A DNA stretch of 40,933 nt from positions 1 through 40,933 of the forward strand of contig JALSTN010000232.1 of the NCBI GenBank assembly GCA_026983735.1, read 5' to 3'. Shown piece after piece: positions 1 through 8,144 of this stretch; position 1 is the first letter of the stretch; the number at the start of each line of letters is the position of its first letter. This stretch comes from Saprospiraceae bacterium. GTDB taxonomy: Bacteria; Bacteroidota; Bacteroidia; Chitinophagales; Saprospiraceae. A program made the position numbers and the translations under genes. The notes under the pieces were generated by a model, which was not told where the DNA came from, did not search any database, and saw only the letters and a list, made by a program, of their open reading frames with translations.

Positions 1-1
1 C

Positions 2-1318
2 CTTAAAGGTCTATTTAATAAGCACACGATTAGTGTGGACAAAGACGAAATGTGGCATGGAGTTCTCAAAAAACTAGATAAAAAGAAACGACGCCAACGG
101 GCCTTACTCTTTTTTTTCCTTGTTGGGATTATATCCTTCGCTTCTTTCCTCTTTGATACTATGAGTCCATATTCAACTTCCTTATCGGAAGTCTCCTCAA
201 CACACCAAAATTCGTTACGTTCTGATAAAAATGAGAATGCCTCTCGGGTATTCACCAAAAATCAACCCTCCTTGTCTAATGTAAATTACAACTCTAAAAA
301 AGAAAAAGGGCAGCAAAGAATATTAAATTCTTCTTCGTCCCCTATCACAAATGTCGACAATTCCAAATTAATTTCTTATTCCTCTTCTGATACTACAAAT
401 AATAGTTTGAATAAATTAGATTTATCCAATGAAAATATTAATCCCTCTAAAAATTTGTTTCCTGACCACCCAATTCTAGACGAAATCAAAGTTCTACCTG
501 TAATACAAGCTGCAATCATTACTTCTTTAGATTTTATACGAATCAGGTTGGCTCCTCTTTTCTATTCTGTAAAAACGACCTCTCTTGCGCATCCATGGTC
601 TATTGGGTTTAACTTTTCTGTCGGTCAACATACGAATAATTATGGTCATTATACCAGTAATATTGCTCAGACCTATAAATTGTCCCGCTCTAAAAGTGAA
701 CAAAGTTTAGAATTTCTAAGGGCTGGGGTTTCTTTACAAAAGAACATATCCAAACATTTCTTTTTTCGTTCCGGGCTTAATGTATTCAAAAGAACAGATC
801 TTTATACAGATACGGTTGGCGTCAGTGATAAAAGGGATGTTTCAACTTCTTATTCTCCCTATATCGGTACAAACGTGATCGGTAAAACCAAGCAAACCCT
901 TACTTTTGAAGAAAAACAAAAGTACGAAGCCATCTATAGGGTGTACAATGATTATGCTGGGTTACAAATCCCTGCATTTTTGGGATATTCCTCATATTTT
1001 GGGAAAAATGCTATACAAATTGGGTTAGGTCTTTCCCTCAACTACCGGTTCTATATTAAAGGTTTTACAACTTATAATTATGTCGCCGTCCCTCTCAATA
1101 CGTTTAATTATTACGGAACCCAAGTCTATTCTAAGAACCTGTACTTGTCCGCTATGGCGAGCTTGAGGTATGAACACCAATATACTGCCAAAACAACTGC
1201 TTTTGCCGGTATTTTAGCAGATAAAACATTAGGGAATATTCTAAATTCAAAGTCCGGTCTTTGGCAGGGTTATCATGCGTATTCTTTTGAAGCCGGGTTC
1301 AGATACATTTTCCGTTAA
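2..1318 (+). CDS. Membrane-anchored outer-membrane beta-barrel protein, 5' end outside window
   Basis: The reading frame is open to the left window edge, so the true start is outside. The GTG at 35 and ATG at 50 are only internal candidates. The visible N-terminus is a short charged stretch (LFNKHTISVDKDEMWHGVLKKL), then KKKRRQR, then one membrane segment at about residues 35-52. A low-complexity Ser/Asn/Lys linker of about 100 residues follows. The C-terminal half has alternating hydrophobic and aromatic strands and ends in an aromatic-basic tail (FRYIFR), as in outer-membrane barrels. Bacteroidota encode similar proteins with a cytosolic anti-sigma-like head, often next to sigma-factor genes. 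That comparison is from memory and the neighbour that would test it is not in the window. Function is unknown. Confidence 0.7.
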   Translation, partial: LKGLFNKHTISVDKDEMWHGVLKKLDKKKRRQRALLFFFLVGIISFASFLFDTMSPYSTSLSEVSSTHQNSLRSDKNENASRVFTKNQPSLSNVNYNSKKEKGQQRILNSSSSPITNVDNSKLISYSSSDTTNNSLNKLDLSNENINPSKNLFPDHPILDEIKVLPVIQAAIITSLDFIRIRLAPLFYSVKTTSLAHPWSIGFNFSVGQHTNNYGHYTSNIAQTYKLSRSKSEQSLEFLRAGVSLQKNISKHFFFRSGLNVFKRTDLYTDTVGVSDKRDVSTSYSPYIGTNVIGKTKQTLTFEEKQKYEAIYRVYNDYAGLQIPAFLGYSSYFGKNAIQIGLGLSLNYRFYIKGFTTYNYVAVPLNTFNYYGTQVYSKNLYLSAMASLRYEHQYTAKTTAFAGILADKTLGNILNSKSGLWQGYHAYSFEAGFRYIFR

Positions 1319-1452
1319 CGGTTATGTGTTTAGTGTATTTTTCAGCGTATCAAAATACAATAGAATATCCTAAACGGATAAACTCTTATTCGTCCCTTCA
1401 TTCAAACTCACTCTCTGATTTACTGAGAAAGGGAAAATAATATCCTTCTTTA

Positions 1453-1484
1453 TTTGGTCAATTGTGTAAAAAATGCAAATTTTG
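1453..1484 (+). promoter_or_regulatory. Bacteroidota-type promoter for tRNA-Ser
   Basis: TTTG at 1453-1456 is followed after 20 bases by AAATTTTG at 1477-1484, one base from the Bacteroidota -33/-7 pattern (TTTG, 19-21 bases, TAnnTTTG). The tRNA begins 14 bases downstream, a suitable distance for a short leader. Confidence 0.5.
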
Positions 1485-1498
1485 CACTCCGTTTCCAA

Positions 1499-1589
<91 letters not shown>

Positions 1590-1621
1590 CCATTCCTTCA
1601 TATGTTGAATAAGAATCACCT

Positions 1622-2683
1622 CTATTTTATAATCATTAGACAATAATCGACAAAAAACTTTGCTGCCCAATTGGGATATCTCAAAGGATTATACTTGCCA
1701 TAGAATGGAATTGAGCCGGGAATTCCTCCTCGATGTCGTTTTAACAGGATGTAGGGTAAGAGGGTATGAAATAGTAGAGTAGAGGCTTTCTTATATCTCC
1801 CTTCTCCTGTGATCTTATGTAGTTTGAATAACACTATGGCCAGTTGAATGTGGCCGGTTACACAAATAAAGCGGTCATCGCCTTGCCAATCTTCATTATA
1901 ACTTCCTGCTAAACGTTTATTTTTTTCTAAAATTAATAGTAACGCATCACTTGTTCGTATAACCGCCTGGAGGAATCGTTCTTGCTTCAAAATAAGGTAG
2001 GTCTCTAACCAACCCCTCAAGGTATAGGCAATAGTATGAGTAAAAGCAGGGTATCCCTTTTGAAAACCCCAATTCATAAAGGTTCCATTCTCTTTCTGAT
2101 AGGCTAAATAATGTTCCATCGTCGGCTCTAATGAGGTATAGAGTTGTGCTTTCTTTTTAGAAATTGAGGCTACTTTTAAGATTGGCCAAATGACACGGGA
2201 ATAGTAGGCGGGCGAATAATCTTCTTTCCATGCGAAAGCACTCCAAGATCCATCCGGATTTCGCTGATCTAACAGCCATTGGACCGCTCTTTCCATTTGA
2301 TTAAAAAAAACAGGTTCAGCGGTTAATTCATACCCGGTGTACAGTCCAAAAAGGATTTGTCCTGTGTTGAATATACTCGGTTTTTTTGGACCTTTTGAAT
2401 AATATTTACCGGAAGGAAACGCTCCGGAATCCAGCTGAGTTGACAAAAGCCAATAGGCCTGTTGTCGGATAAGGTCATTCGCCGGCAAAGAGGTGTTTTT
2501 AGAATACGCGAGAAGTGTTTCTAAAAGGTAGCCTGTCGTCTCGGGATATGCCTTTGCCCATCCATCCCCCGCATTCAACCAATAGGAGTATGAATGCGCA
2601 CTTCCTTTGTATCCGGTAGCTTGAAAAGACCGCATTATCCATTGAATGGTTGCATCCATCGCCGATAATATTCTTCTATCCAT
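1622..2683 (-). CDS. Alpha/alpha-toroid (terpene-cyclase/VpsJ-like fold) protein
   Basis: A 353-residue soluble protein with regularly repeating helical hairpins and aromatic-rich turns such as GDGWAKAYPETTGYLLETL, NPDGSWSAFAWKEDYSPAYY and NEDWQGDDRFICVTGHIQLA. This resembles the alpha/alpha toroid seen in prenyltransferase/squalene-cyclase-like and VpsJ-like polysaccharide proteins. I see no DxDD or other catalytic cyclase motif, so enzymatic cyclisation should not be assumed. No signal peptide is apparent. The start overlaps the end of the upstream GNAT-like gene by 8 bases, so the two are probably translationally coupled. An envelope or polysaccharide role is inferred from the fold and partner. 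A glycoside-hydrolase-like toroid is the main alternative. Confidence 0.55.
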   Translation of the reverse strand: MDRRILSAMDATIQWIMRSFQATGYKGSAHSYSYWLNAGDGWAKAYPETTGYLLETLLAYSKNTSLPANDLIRQQAYWLLSTQLDSGAFPSGKYYSKGPKKPSIFNTGQILFGLYTGYELTAEPVFFNQMERAVQWLLDQRNPDGSWSAFAWKEDYSPAYYSRVIWPILKVASISKKKAQLYTSLEPTMEHYLAYQKENGTFMNWGFQKGYPAFTHTIAYTLRGWLETYLILKQERFLQAVIRTSDALLLILEKNKRLAGSYNEDWQGDDRFICVTGHIQLAIVLFKLHKITGEGRYKKASTLLFHTLLPYILLKRHRGGIPGSIPFYGKYNPLRYPNWAAKFFVDYCLMIIK

Positions 2684-3644
2684 CTTTTCTTCTCACTAAT
2701 CGAAGCAATCTATACATCCATCCGTTCGATCTATAAATGTAATGATATCCTTTGGGGATAGCTCCAAACCCGGTAAATACCGGGGCTATATTAGGGTGAT
2801 TACTCCCATCAAAATCAAAGCATTTAGCTCTTCCCCTACTCTTTTTAATGGCTTCCCATAAAAGTAAATACATACCCGCTTCATTTCTGTAGGCAGGACT
2901 TGCCCCTCCTAACCAATAATGAACCTGCTGGCCGGTGAAAATTAAATAAATCATGGCATGTATATGTCCATCCTTATCTTGAACAGCATATATTTCTTTC
3001 TTATCCAATTCTGTTAGGCGTTTATCTATTGTGCGGATGATATTCTTTTCTCTATTGCCAAACTTTATTTTCTTGTAGCTAAAAACCGCTTGTATGTGTT
3101 CTATAAAGCGATTTATATCCTTTACGGATATGAGCTTTAGAAAGCTCGAAGCTCGTTTGATTTTAGAGCGAGTCGCACTTTTTAACCCCGCATAAATTTC
3201 CTCTTCTTCCGCTGTTATATCAAGGGTTTGGGTATATTGAGTGGTTTGGTTGTAGCCTTTCCATTTGAAGGGCAACCAATCATCTAAAGCGTAATGAATT
3301 TTAAAATCTTGCATTGATGCTCTTGGCAATTCTTCGAGTATTTGGGTTATTATTTTTCTTCGTTTGGAATACAAGGAATGGGCCTTGGAGGTATCAATAT
3401 TGCGCAACCAAATACCGTTAAATGGGGTAAATGGCGGTAAAGTTAATCGACGGATTCCATAGTTCGTTTTTATTTCATATAGCATTGCTCCTTGCGGTGT
3501 TCCTTTTGGTGAGAAGGACATCGCTATTTCCCAACCTGATTTACCACATGTTATATCCCACCACCATGGCTGCAAGAATACCGGTATTTCCGAATAGTCC
3601 TCACATATACTACTCCAATACTTTTTATTTTTATTGTCGCTCAT
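2676..3644 (-). CDS. FemAB/GNAT-like acyltransferase
   Basis: A 322-residue cytosolic protein. The C-terminal half reads like a GNAT domain of the FemAB or peptidoglycan-bridge type: a strand with HAMIYLIFTGQQVHYWLGGA, then SPAYRNEAGMYLLLWEAIKK and CFDFDGSNHPNIAPVFTGFG, a typical ending of this family. The N-terminal half (WSSICEDYSEIPVFLQPWWWD) fits the paired-GNAT FemAB layout. Such enzymes transfer amino-acyl or acyl groups to cell-wall or polysaccharide acceptors; the substrate here is unknown. It is the first gene of a two-gene leftward unit with the toroid protein. The start ATG at 3644 gives the usual family length. Confidence 0.6.
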   Translation of the reverse strand: MSDNKNKKYWSSICEDYSEIPVFLQPWWWDITCGKSGWEIAMSFSPKGTPQGAMLYEIKTNYGIRRLTLPPFTPFNGIWLRNIDTSKAHSLYSKRRKIITQILEELPRASMQDFKIHYALDDWLPFKWKGYNQTTQYTQTLDITAEEEEIYAGLKSATRSKIKRASSFLKLISVKDINRFIEHIQAVFSYKKIKFGNREKNIIRTIDKRLTELDKKEIYAVQDKDGHIHAMIYLIFTGQQVHYWLGGASPAYRNEAGMYLLLWEAIKKSRGRAKCFDFDGSNHPNIAPVFTGFGAIPKGYHYIYRSNGWMYRLLRLVRRKDG

Positions 3645-3964
3645 GGCATTGATTTCTAATCGCGAAGATACGACCTATTTTATTGTTGCTATCTTCAATT
3701 TACAGCGAATATACAAGGTCTTGAAAGACAATCTATACAGGAAAGCTGTTTACATTTAGTGAATCTTTAAACCTAAGAAAAATCCATTTATATAAACGAA
3801 TAGAATATCTATGAAAGATTAGCGATATTTGTTTTTAGTGAAATTGATTGTCTTCGACTAATGGGTATAATACAGGATGATGTATCTTTGACTTTTTGTA
3901 CTTTATTTTAAAACTATTTTCATCCGCGTTTATTGACACCATTTACTTGTAAAATACATCAAGC
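3645..3964. other. Divergent intergenic region with a candidate nadK -7 element
   Basis: This 320-base AT-rich spacer separates the leftward GNAT-like gene from the rightward nadK. The clearest signal is TATCTTTG at 3883-3890, an exact TAnnTTTG -7 element on the plus strand, about 75 bases before the nadK start. No TTTG lies at the expected distance upstream. No RNA gene or ORF is supported. Confidence 0.3.
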
Positions 3965-4864
3965 ATGCTTCCATTTCATACTGTCTATTTATATGCACGT
4001 ACGATTCATTCTGAAGATATCGTATACATTCAGACGTTGTTGCAAAAAATTTTAGTAGATGGTATTGTTGTCTTTTGTCATATAGACTTTTTATCTGCTG
4101 TTTCCTCTTATCCGGATATATCTAATACCTTATCAAAACTACCCTCGTTTACTTTTGATGCTCTCCCAACAAAAGAAAAACAGGTAATCATGGCTATGGG
4201 TGGAGATGGGACAATACTCCATGTCGTCCATCTACTGAAGGGAAAAACAATACCTGTATTAGGAATAAACTTAGGTAGACTAGGGTTTTTATCCGGTGTA
4301 AAAAAAATAGAAATCGCTCATGCAATAGATGCGTTATTTGCACACAACTACTATATTGATCAGCGAACATTAATCGGGATTGCTTCCCAAACGGGGTCAT
4401 TTGGGGATTTTCCCTATGGATTAAATGAGTTTTCGGTTCGGCGCTTGGATTCCTCTCCAATGATAAACATATCCATTTATCTAGACGATGAATTACTCAA
4501 TAGTTATTGGGCAGATGGTATGTTGATTTCTACTCCTACTGGATCTACCGCATATTCTTTGAGTTGTGGTGGCCCTATTCTTTTTCCTCAATCCGGAAAT
4601 TTCGTTATTACTCCCGTAGCACCTCATAGCTTAAGTGTCAGACCTGTGGTTATAAAAGATGACAAATGCATACGGGTGGAAGTTGCCGGACGTTCCAAAA
4701 ATTTTATGATCACTTTAGATGCTCGACATTCCTATATAACCTCCGATCAAGTTGTCCAACTCAAAAGAGCTCCTTTTTATGCTTACTTAGTTTATGTTGG
4801 TTCTTCGACCTTTATGAATCGCATTAGGGAAAAATTACATTGGGGGGAAGACAAACGAAATTAG
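3965..4864 (+). CDS. nadK: NAD kinase
   Basis: A 299-residue enzyme that phosphorylates NAD to NADP in the cytosol using ATP or polyphosphate. The hallmark GGDGT motif is at residues 79-83 (AMGGDGTILHVV). The substrate-binding NE motif (GLNEFSV) and the C-terminal signature DGMLISTPTGSTAYSLSCGGP follow in order, and the length is normal. It is the only rightward gene in the left part of the window and ends facing feoB, 37 bases away. One copy of the repeated ATTTCATAC word lies inside its first ten codons, where it encodes part of PFHT. Confidence 0.95.
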   Translation: MLPFHTVYLYARTIHSEDIVYIQTLLQKILVDGIVVFCHIDFLSAVSSYPDISNTLSKLPSFTFDALPTKEKQVIMAMGGDGTILHVVHLLKGKTIPVLGINLGRLGFLSGVKKIEIAHAIDALFAHNYYIDQRTLIGIASQTGSFGDFPYGLNEFSVRRLDSSPMINISIYLDDELLNSYWADGMLISTPTGSTAYSLSCGGPILFPQSGNFVITPVAPHSLSVRPVVIKDDKCIRVEVAGRSKNFMITLDARHSYITSDQVVQLKRAPFYAYLVYVGSSTFMNRIREKLHWGEDKRN

Positions 4865-4881
4865 TACTTGTACTTTTTACT

Positions 4882-4899
4882 TTGTTCCACGTGGAACAA
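4882..4899. promoter_or_regulatory. Perfect 18-bp palindrome matching a ParB-binding parS site
   Basis: The sequence TTGTTCCACGTGGAACAA is a perfect palindrome. Its 16-bp core, TGTTCCACGTGGAACA, matches the bacterial parS consensus (TGTTNCACGTGAAACA type, with the symmetric GGAACA variant). It lies between the convergent 3' ends of nadK and feoB, outside coding sequence. ParB (Spo0J) loads at such sites, which cluster near chromosome origins. It lacks the T-run of an intrinsic terminator. Confidence 0.75.
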
Positions 4900-4901
4900 T
4901 C

Positions 4902-7031
4902 CTATTTGAAAAAAGAATAGGTTATCCATGCAAAAAAATAAGCCAACCCTGTCATAACAACAAACTGAATTATCGGCCATATCCACGTCTGTGTCTCTTT
5001 TTTAACGACTGCTAAGGTGCTCATGCATTGCATCGCAAGGATATAAAAAACCAATAAGGACAATGTAGTAGCCCGATTAAAAATCTTTTGTCCGGTTTTA
5101 ATATCTATCGCTTCCTGTATCTTTTTTCTCAAACCCTTATGTTGACTTTCATCTTCTACACTGTATATCGTGGAAAGTGTGCCTACAAAAACCTCTCGTG
5201 CAGCAAAAGAAGTTAAAAGGGCAATCCCAATCTTCCAATCATATCCTAAGGGTCTTATAATGGGTTCTATCCCTTTGCCAAATTTTCCGGCAAACGAATG
5301 CTCCAGTTTCTTGGAAGCCACCAGTATTTGAGTTGCCTTTGCATCCAATCCCTGTTGGTGTGCTATCGTGGTATACTTACGCTCTACACCTTTTAAGGTT
5401 CCGGATGTAGAAGTATTTGCAGCTAGCCATAACAAAACAGAAATGACAAGTATAATCCTCCCTGCTGTCCAAATAAATGAACTTACTTTATCTTTTACTT
5501 CGTTCGCAACAGATCGCCAATGCGGCATTCTATACGATGGTAATTGGATCATCAAATACCCTCTTTCCTCTTTCTTAATCAACCATTTCATAAGAAAGGC
5601 TATAAATAAAGCCATCCCAGCTCCTATTATATACAAACCGAAAAAAGCTAATCCTTGTAAATGTATAAATTTCCATATATATACATTGGGTACAACTAAT
5701 GCTAATAACATTGTGTAAACCGGTATTCGTGCACTACAACTTATAAACGGTGCAACAAATAGTGTGATCAATCGCTGTTTTCTGTTTTTTATCGTCCGGG
5801 TAGACAGAATGGCCGGAATGGCACAAGCACTACTCGATATCAATGACACTAATGATCTCCCATTCATCCCGAATATACGCATGACTCGATCAAACATAAA
5901 GACCACCCTGGCCATATAACCACTTTCTTCTAATAGTACTATAAAAAAAAACATGATTCCTATTTGTGGTACAAACATCAGTACTCCATTGATACCAGCT
6001 AATATTCCTTCCGTGAATAACTTAGTAATATTTCCCTCAGGTAATACTTGCTCTAAATAAAATCCTATTTGTACAAATCCCTTATCGATCCATTCCATAG
6101 GTATGGCCGCCAATGAAAAAACAGCTTGAAACATGATAAAAGTTATAATCAAAAAAATAACAGGTCCAAAAAATCTATGTGTCAAAAAACTATCCATTTT
6201 GCCCGTTATATCTAAGTGATCAAACTTTTGTTTGACATGCTGTTCTACAAAAGGTTCAATTATCTTGAATCGATTCATCGTCTCTTCAATTTGTCTACTC
6301 AAGGGTCTATAACCTGCTTCAGCTAATAACAGACGAATACTATTCCTATCTTCCTCCTTTAACCATTGATTTAAAACATAATTATTATGCTCTGCTATCA
6401 AAAGAGCTAAATAGCTATTTTCTATGCCTACCCGTCGCTTTACCTCCTCAATGAGGGGTTCTAACTCCGGTTTATACCAACTTGTATGATCTTTTATTCT
6501 ATCGGTAGGATGTGTTGCAACGGTTACAATTGTATTTTTTAACGTTTCGATACCTTCGCCAGTCCTGGCGCTAACCGCTACAGCTCGTATACCAAAGGTG
6601 GACTCAAAATTATTTATATCGATTTGTACACCATATTTCTTCGCTGTATCTGACATATTCAAAGCCAGAACAATCGGCAATTCTAATTCCAACAATTGAT
6701 GTAACAGCAAAAGCTGTTTATCTAATGCTGTACTATCTGCTACATATAAGATAACATCCGCAGAATCCCTTTCCTCTTTACCAATAAAGTAATTTAAATT
6801 TACAGCTTCTTCCGGAGAGTTGGGGTGTAAGCTATACGTTCCGGGAAGATCAATTAATCGTATCGTTACATCTTTGCCAATGGAAAACTTTCCAATCTTT
6901 TTATCGACAGTAACACCCGGAAAATTTCCGGTTTTAAAATGCAATCCCGTTAGAATATTGAATAAAGTTGTCTTTCCACTATTTGGATTACCTACAATCG
7001 CTACATTAAGTGTGTTTCGCAGCTTAGACAA
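4902..7031 (-). CDS. feoB: Ferrous iron transport protein B
   Basis: A 709-residue inner-membrane Fe(II) transporter with an N-terminal G domain. G1 is GNPNSGKT at about residues 14-21, G3 is DLPG at 61-64, then G4 NMSD and G5 SARTGEG. The membrane part includes the Gate motifs around SACAIPAILSTRTI and SCSARIPVYTMLLAL, and SFAAREVFVGTLSTIY. Length is normal for the family. The start is TTG at 7029-7031: between this codon and the in-frame TAA that ends feoA there is no ATG, GTG or other usual start. FeoA and FeoB are therefore in one frame, separated by a stop and four codons. Coupled translation from feoA is likely. Confidence 0.93.
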   Translation of the reverse strand: MSKLRNTLNVAIVGNPNSGKTTLFNILTGLHFKTGNFPGVTVDKKIGKFSIGKDVTIRLIDLPGTYSLHPNSPEEAVNLNYFIGKEERDSADVILYVADSTALDKQLLLLHQLLELELPIVLALNMSDTAKKYGVQIDINNFESTFGIRAVAVSARTGEGIETLKNTIVTVATHPTDRIKDHTSWYKPELEPLIEEVKRRVGIENSYLALLIAEHNNYVLNQWLKEEDRNSIRLLLAEAGYRPLSRQIEETMNRFKIIEPFVEQHVKQKFDHLDITGKMDSFLTHRFFGPVIFLIITFIMFQAVFSLAAIPMEWIDKGFVQIGFYLEQVLPEGNITKLFTEGILAGINGVLMFVPQIGIMFFFIVLLEESGYMARVVFMFDRVMRIFGMNGRSLVSLISSSACAIPAILSTRTIKNRKQRLITLFVAPFISCSARIPVYTMLLALVVPNVYIWKFIHLQGLAFFGLYIIGAGMALFIAFLMKWLIKKEERGYLMIQLPSYRMPHWRSVANEVKDKVSSFIWTAGRIILVISVLLWLAANTSTSGTLKGVERKYTTIAHQQGLDAKATQILVASKKLEHSFAGKFGKGIEPIIRPLGYDWKIGIALLTSFAAREVFVGTLSTIYSVEDESQHKGLRKKIQEAIDIKTGQKIFNRATTLSLLVFYILAMQCMSTLAVVKKETQTWIWPIIQFVVMTGLAYFFAWITYSFFK

Positions 7032-7043
7032 ATCAGATATGTT

Positions 7044-7250
7044 TTATTCGGTAATGATATCTTGAAACTCTTCCTTTCTAAGTGCAATATACTGACTCCC
7101 TGCCATTATATACAAGGATCCACCAAAAGGAGCGCGCCGGACAATGGATATTTTCATACCCGGCAATATGCCCATTGACAATAACTTTCTAGCGACTACC
7201 TTATTGCTAAACCGCTTAATAACCTTGTTTCTTATACCTTGCACAGCCAT
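7044..7250 (-). CDS. feoA: Ferrous iron transport protein A
   Basis: A 68-residue SH3-like cytosolic partner of FeoB. The sequence has the FeoA layout: a short basic N-terminus, LLSMGILPGMKISIVRRAPFGGSLYI, and a closing AGSQYIALRKEEFQDI strand. It is the promoter-proximal gene of the feoAB operon. Its TAA is in the same frame as feoB, which begins 12 bases later. In some Bacteroidota FeoA is fused to FeoB, so this arrangement is either a recently split fusion or a nearly fused operon. Confidence 0.9.
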   Translation of the reverse strand: MAVQGIRNKVIKRFSNKVVARKLLSMGILPGMKISIVRRAPFGGSLYIMAGSQYIALRKEEFQDIITE

Positions 7251-7268
7251 ATCATTACGATTAGGCTA

Positions 7269-7299
7269 CAAAGGTATTTTTTATCCTCTTTGTCTACAA
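7269..7299 (-). promoter_or_regulatory. feoAB promoter
   Basis: Read on the minus strand, TTG (complement of 7297-7299) is followed after 20 bases by TACCTTTG (complement of 7269-7276), an exact TAnnTTTG -7 element at standard spacing. Transcription would start shortly before the feoA ATG at 7250. Confidence 0.6.
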
Positions 7300-7317
7300 T
7301 ACCTAATGGTAGGTATT
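7298..7317. promoter_or_regulatory. Perfect 8-bp inverted repeat, candidate metal-regulator operator
   Basis: AATACCTA and TAGGTATT are perfect inverted copies around the 4-base spacer ATGG. The repeat overlaps the -33 element of the feoAB promoter, where a bound repressor would block RNA polymerase. The TAGGT half-site resembles operators of the DtxR/MntR family more than a Fur box. That assignment is inference from similarity. Confidence 0.5.
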
Positions 7318-7352
7318 ATTAACAGAATCTGTGCGTATAGGTAAATGTAGCG

Positions 7353-8144
7353 CTATTGGATGTTATCAATCTTAGTGTTTATTTGACGGATATCTTGTCT
7401 TATACTTTGGAGTTCTATGAACATATCTTGACTGCGCATTTCTGGTAAATACCGTTTAATGTCCGGACTTATCTTACCTTTTACTTCCCATATCTCTAAA
7501 ACCTCCTTTGTATCCATATGCTGAATAGGATATTCAGTATTAATCGAAATAAGTGATACAACATCATTGGTAAGGTCAAAAGCTAATCTCTTACATAATA
7601 TACTATCTTCGGTAACGATTATATATACTTTTTCCTTGCTCCAATCCCTAGGTCCCTCTACATAACTGCATAGTGCGTATTCGCCATCCTCTATTATCCC
7701 TTTCATACTATCCCCAACTATTTGAAAACAACGTAGACTTTGATTTTGAAAACTAGCAATGGGCAAAGAAAAAGAGGGAAGGGCTCGAAACCATTCAGGA
7801 TTATGTAAATTATTGGAATAACCAGCATATGCTTTTCCTGAAACCATGCTGATATTCTCATTTCCTTCAGAATCCGTAGTGATTACAAGAGGTGGTTTTG
7901 CTTCTTTTGTGAAAATTAAATATTTCTTGTCACTATGCCCAAATAACCAAGAAGCGTTTAGGTTAAAACACCGGATTAAAGCTTCTAAGATAGATCCTGA
8001 AATACGAATTCGTCCTCTCTCAATATCCGCTATATTTTGCTTTGTTCCAAGGATAGACGCCATCTCCTTCTGGGTCAATCCCTGTTCGATTCTAAAAAGC
8101 TTCAATCGAATAGCTTCAATCGGAATATCTCTTTTGCTAGGCAT
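7353..8144 (-). CDS. S24/LexA-like repressor with N-terminal XRE helix-turn-helix
   Basis: Residues about 9-65 form an XRE/Cro-type helix-turn-helix (IRLKLFRIEQGLTQKEMASI). The C-terminal half is an S24 peptidase domain. The catalytic dyad is Ser136 in GDSMKGII and Lys175 in ILCKRL, spaced as in LexA. An Ala-Gly pair in KAYAGY (near residue 107) sits where LexA-type proteins cleave themselves. A short amphipathic tail ends the protein. The ATG at 8144 was chosen because AAGGAG lies just upstream; the longer frame to 8180 has no such site. Proteins like this control stress or phage genes; its targets are unknown. It borders the gene-free 1-kb region. Confidence 0.8.
   Translation of the reverse strand: MPSKRDIPIEAIRLKLFRIEQGLTQKEMASILGTKQNIADIERGRIRISGSILEALIRCFNLNASWLFGHSDKKYLIFTKEAKPPLVITTDSEGNENISMVSGKAYAGYSNNLHNPEWFRALPSFSLPIASFQNQSLRCFQIVGDSMKGIIEDGEYALCSYVEGPRDWSKEKVYIIVTEDSILCKRLAFDLTNDVVSLISINTEYPIQHMDTKEVLEIWEVKGKISPDIKRYLPEMRSQDMFIELQSIRQDIRQINTKIDNIQ

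Noticed and set aside
4882-4899. The palindrome after nadK as a rho-independent terminator
   Set aside because: The arms meet with no loop bases and no T-run follows on either strand; the exact parS core is a better explanation, though read-out blocking of the convergent genes is not excluded.
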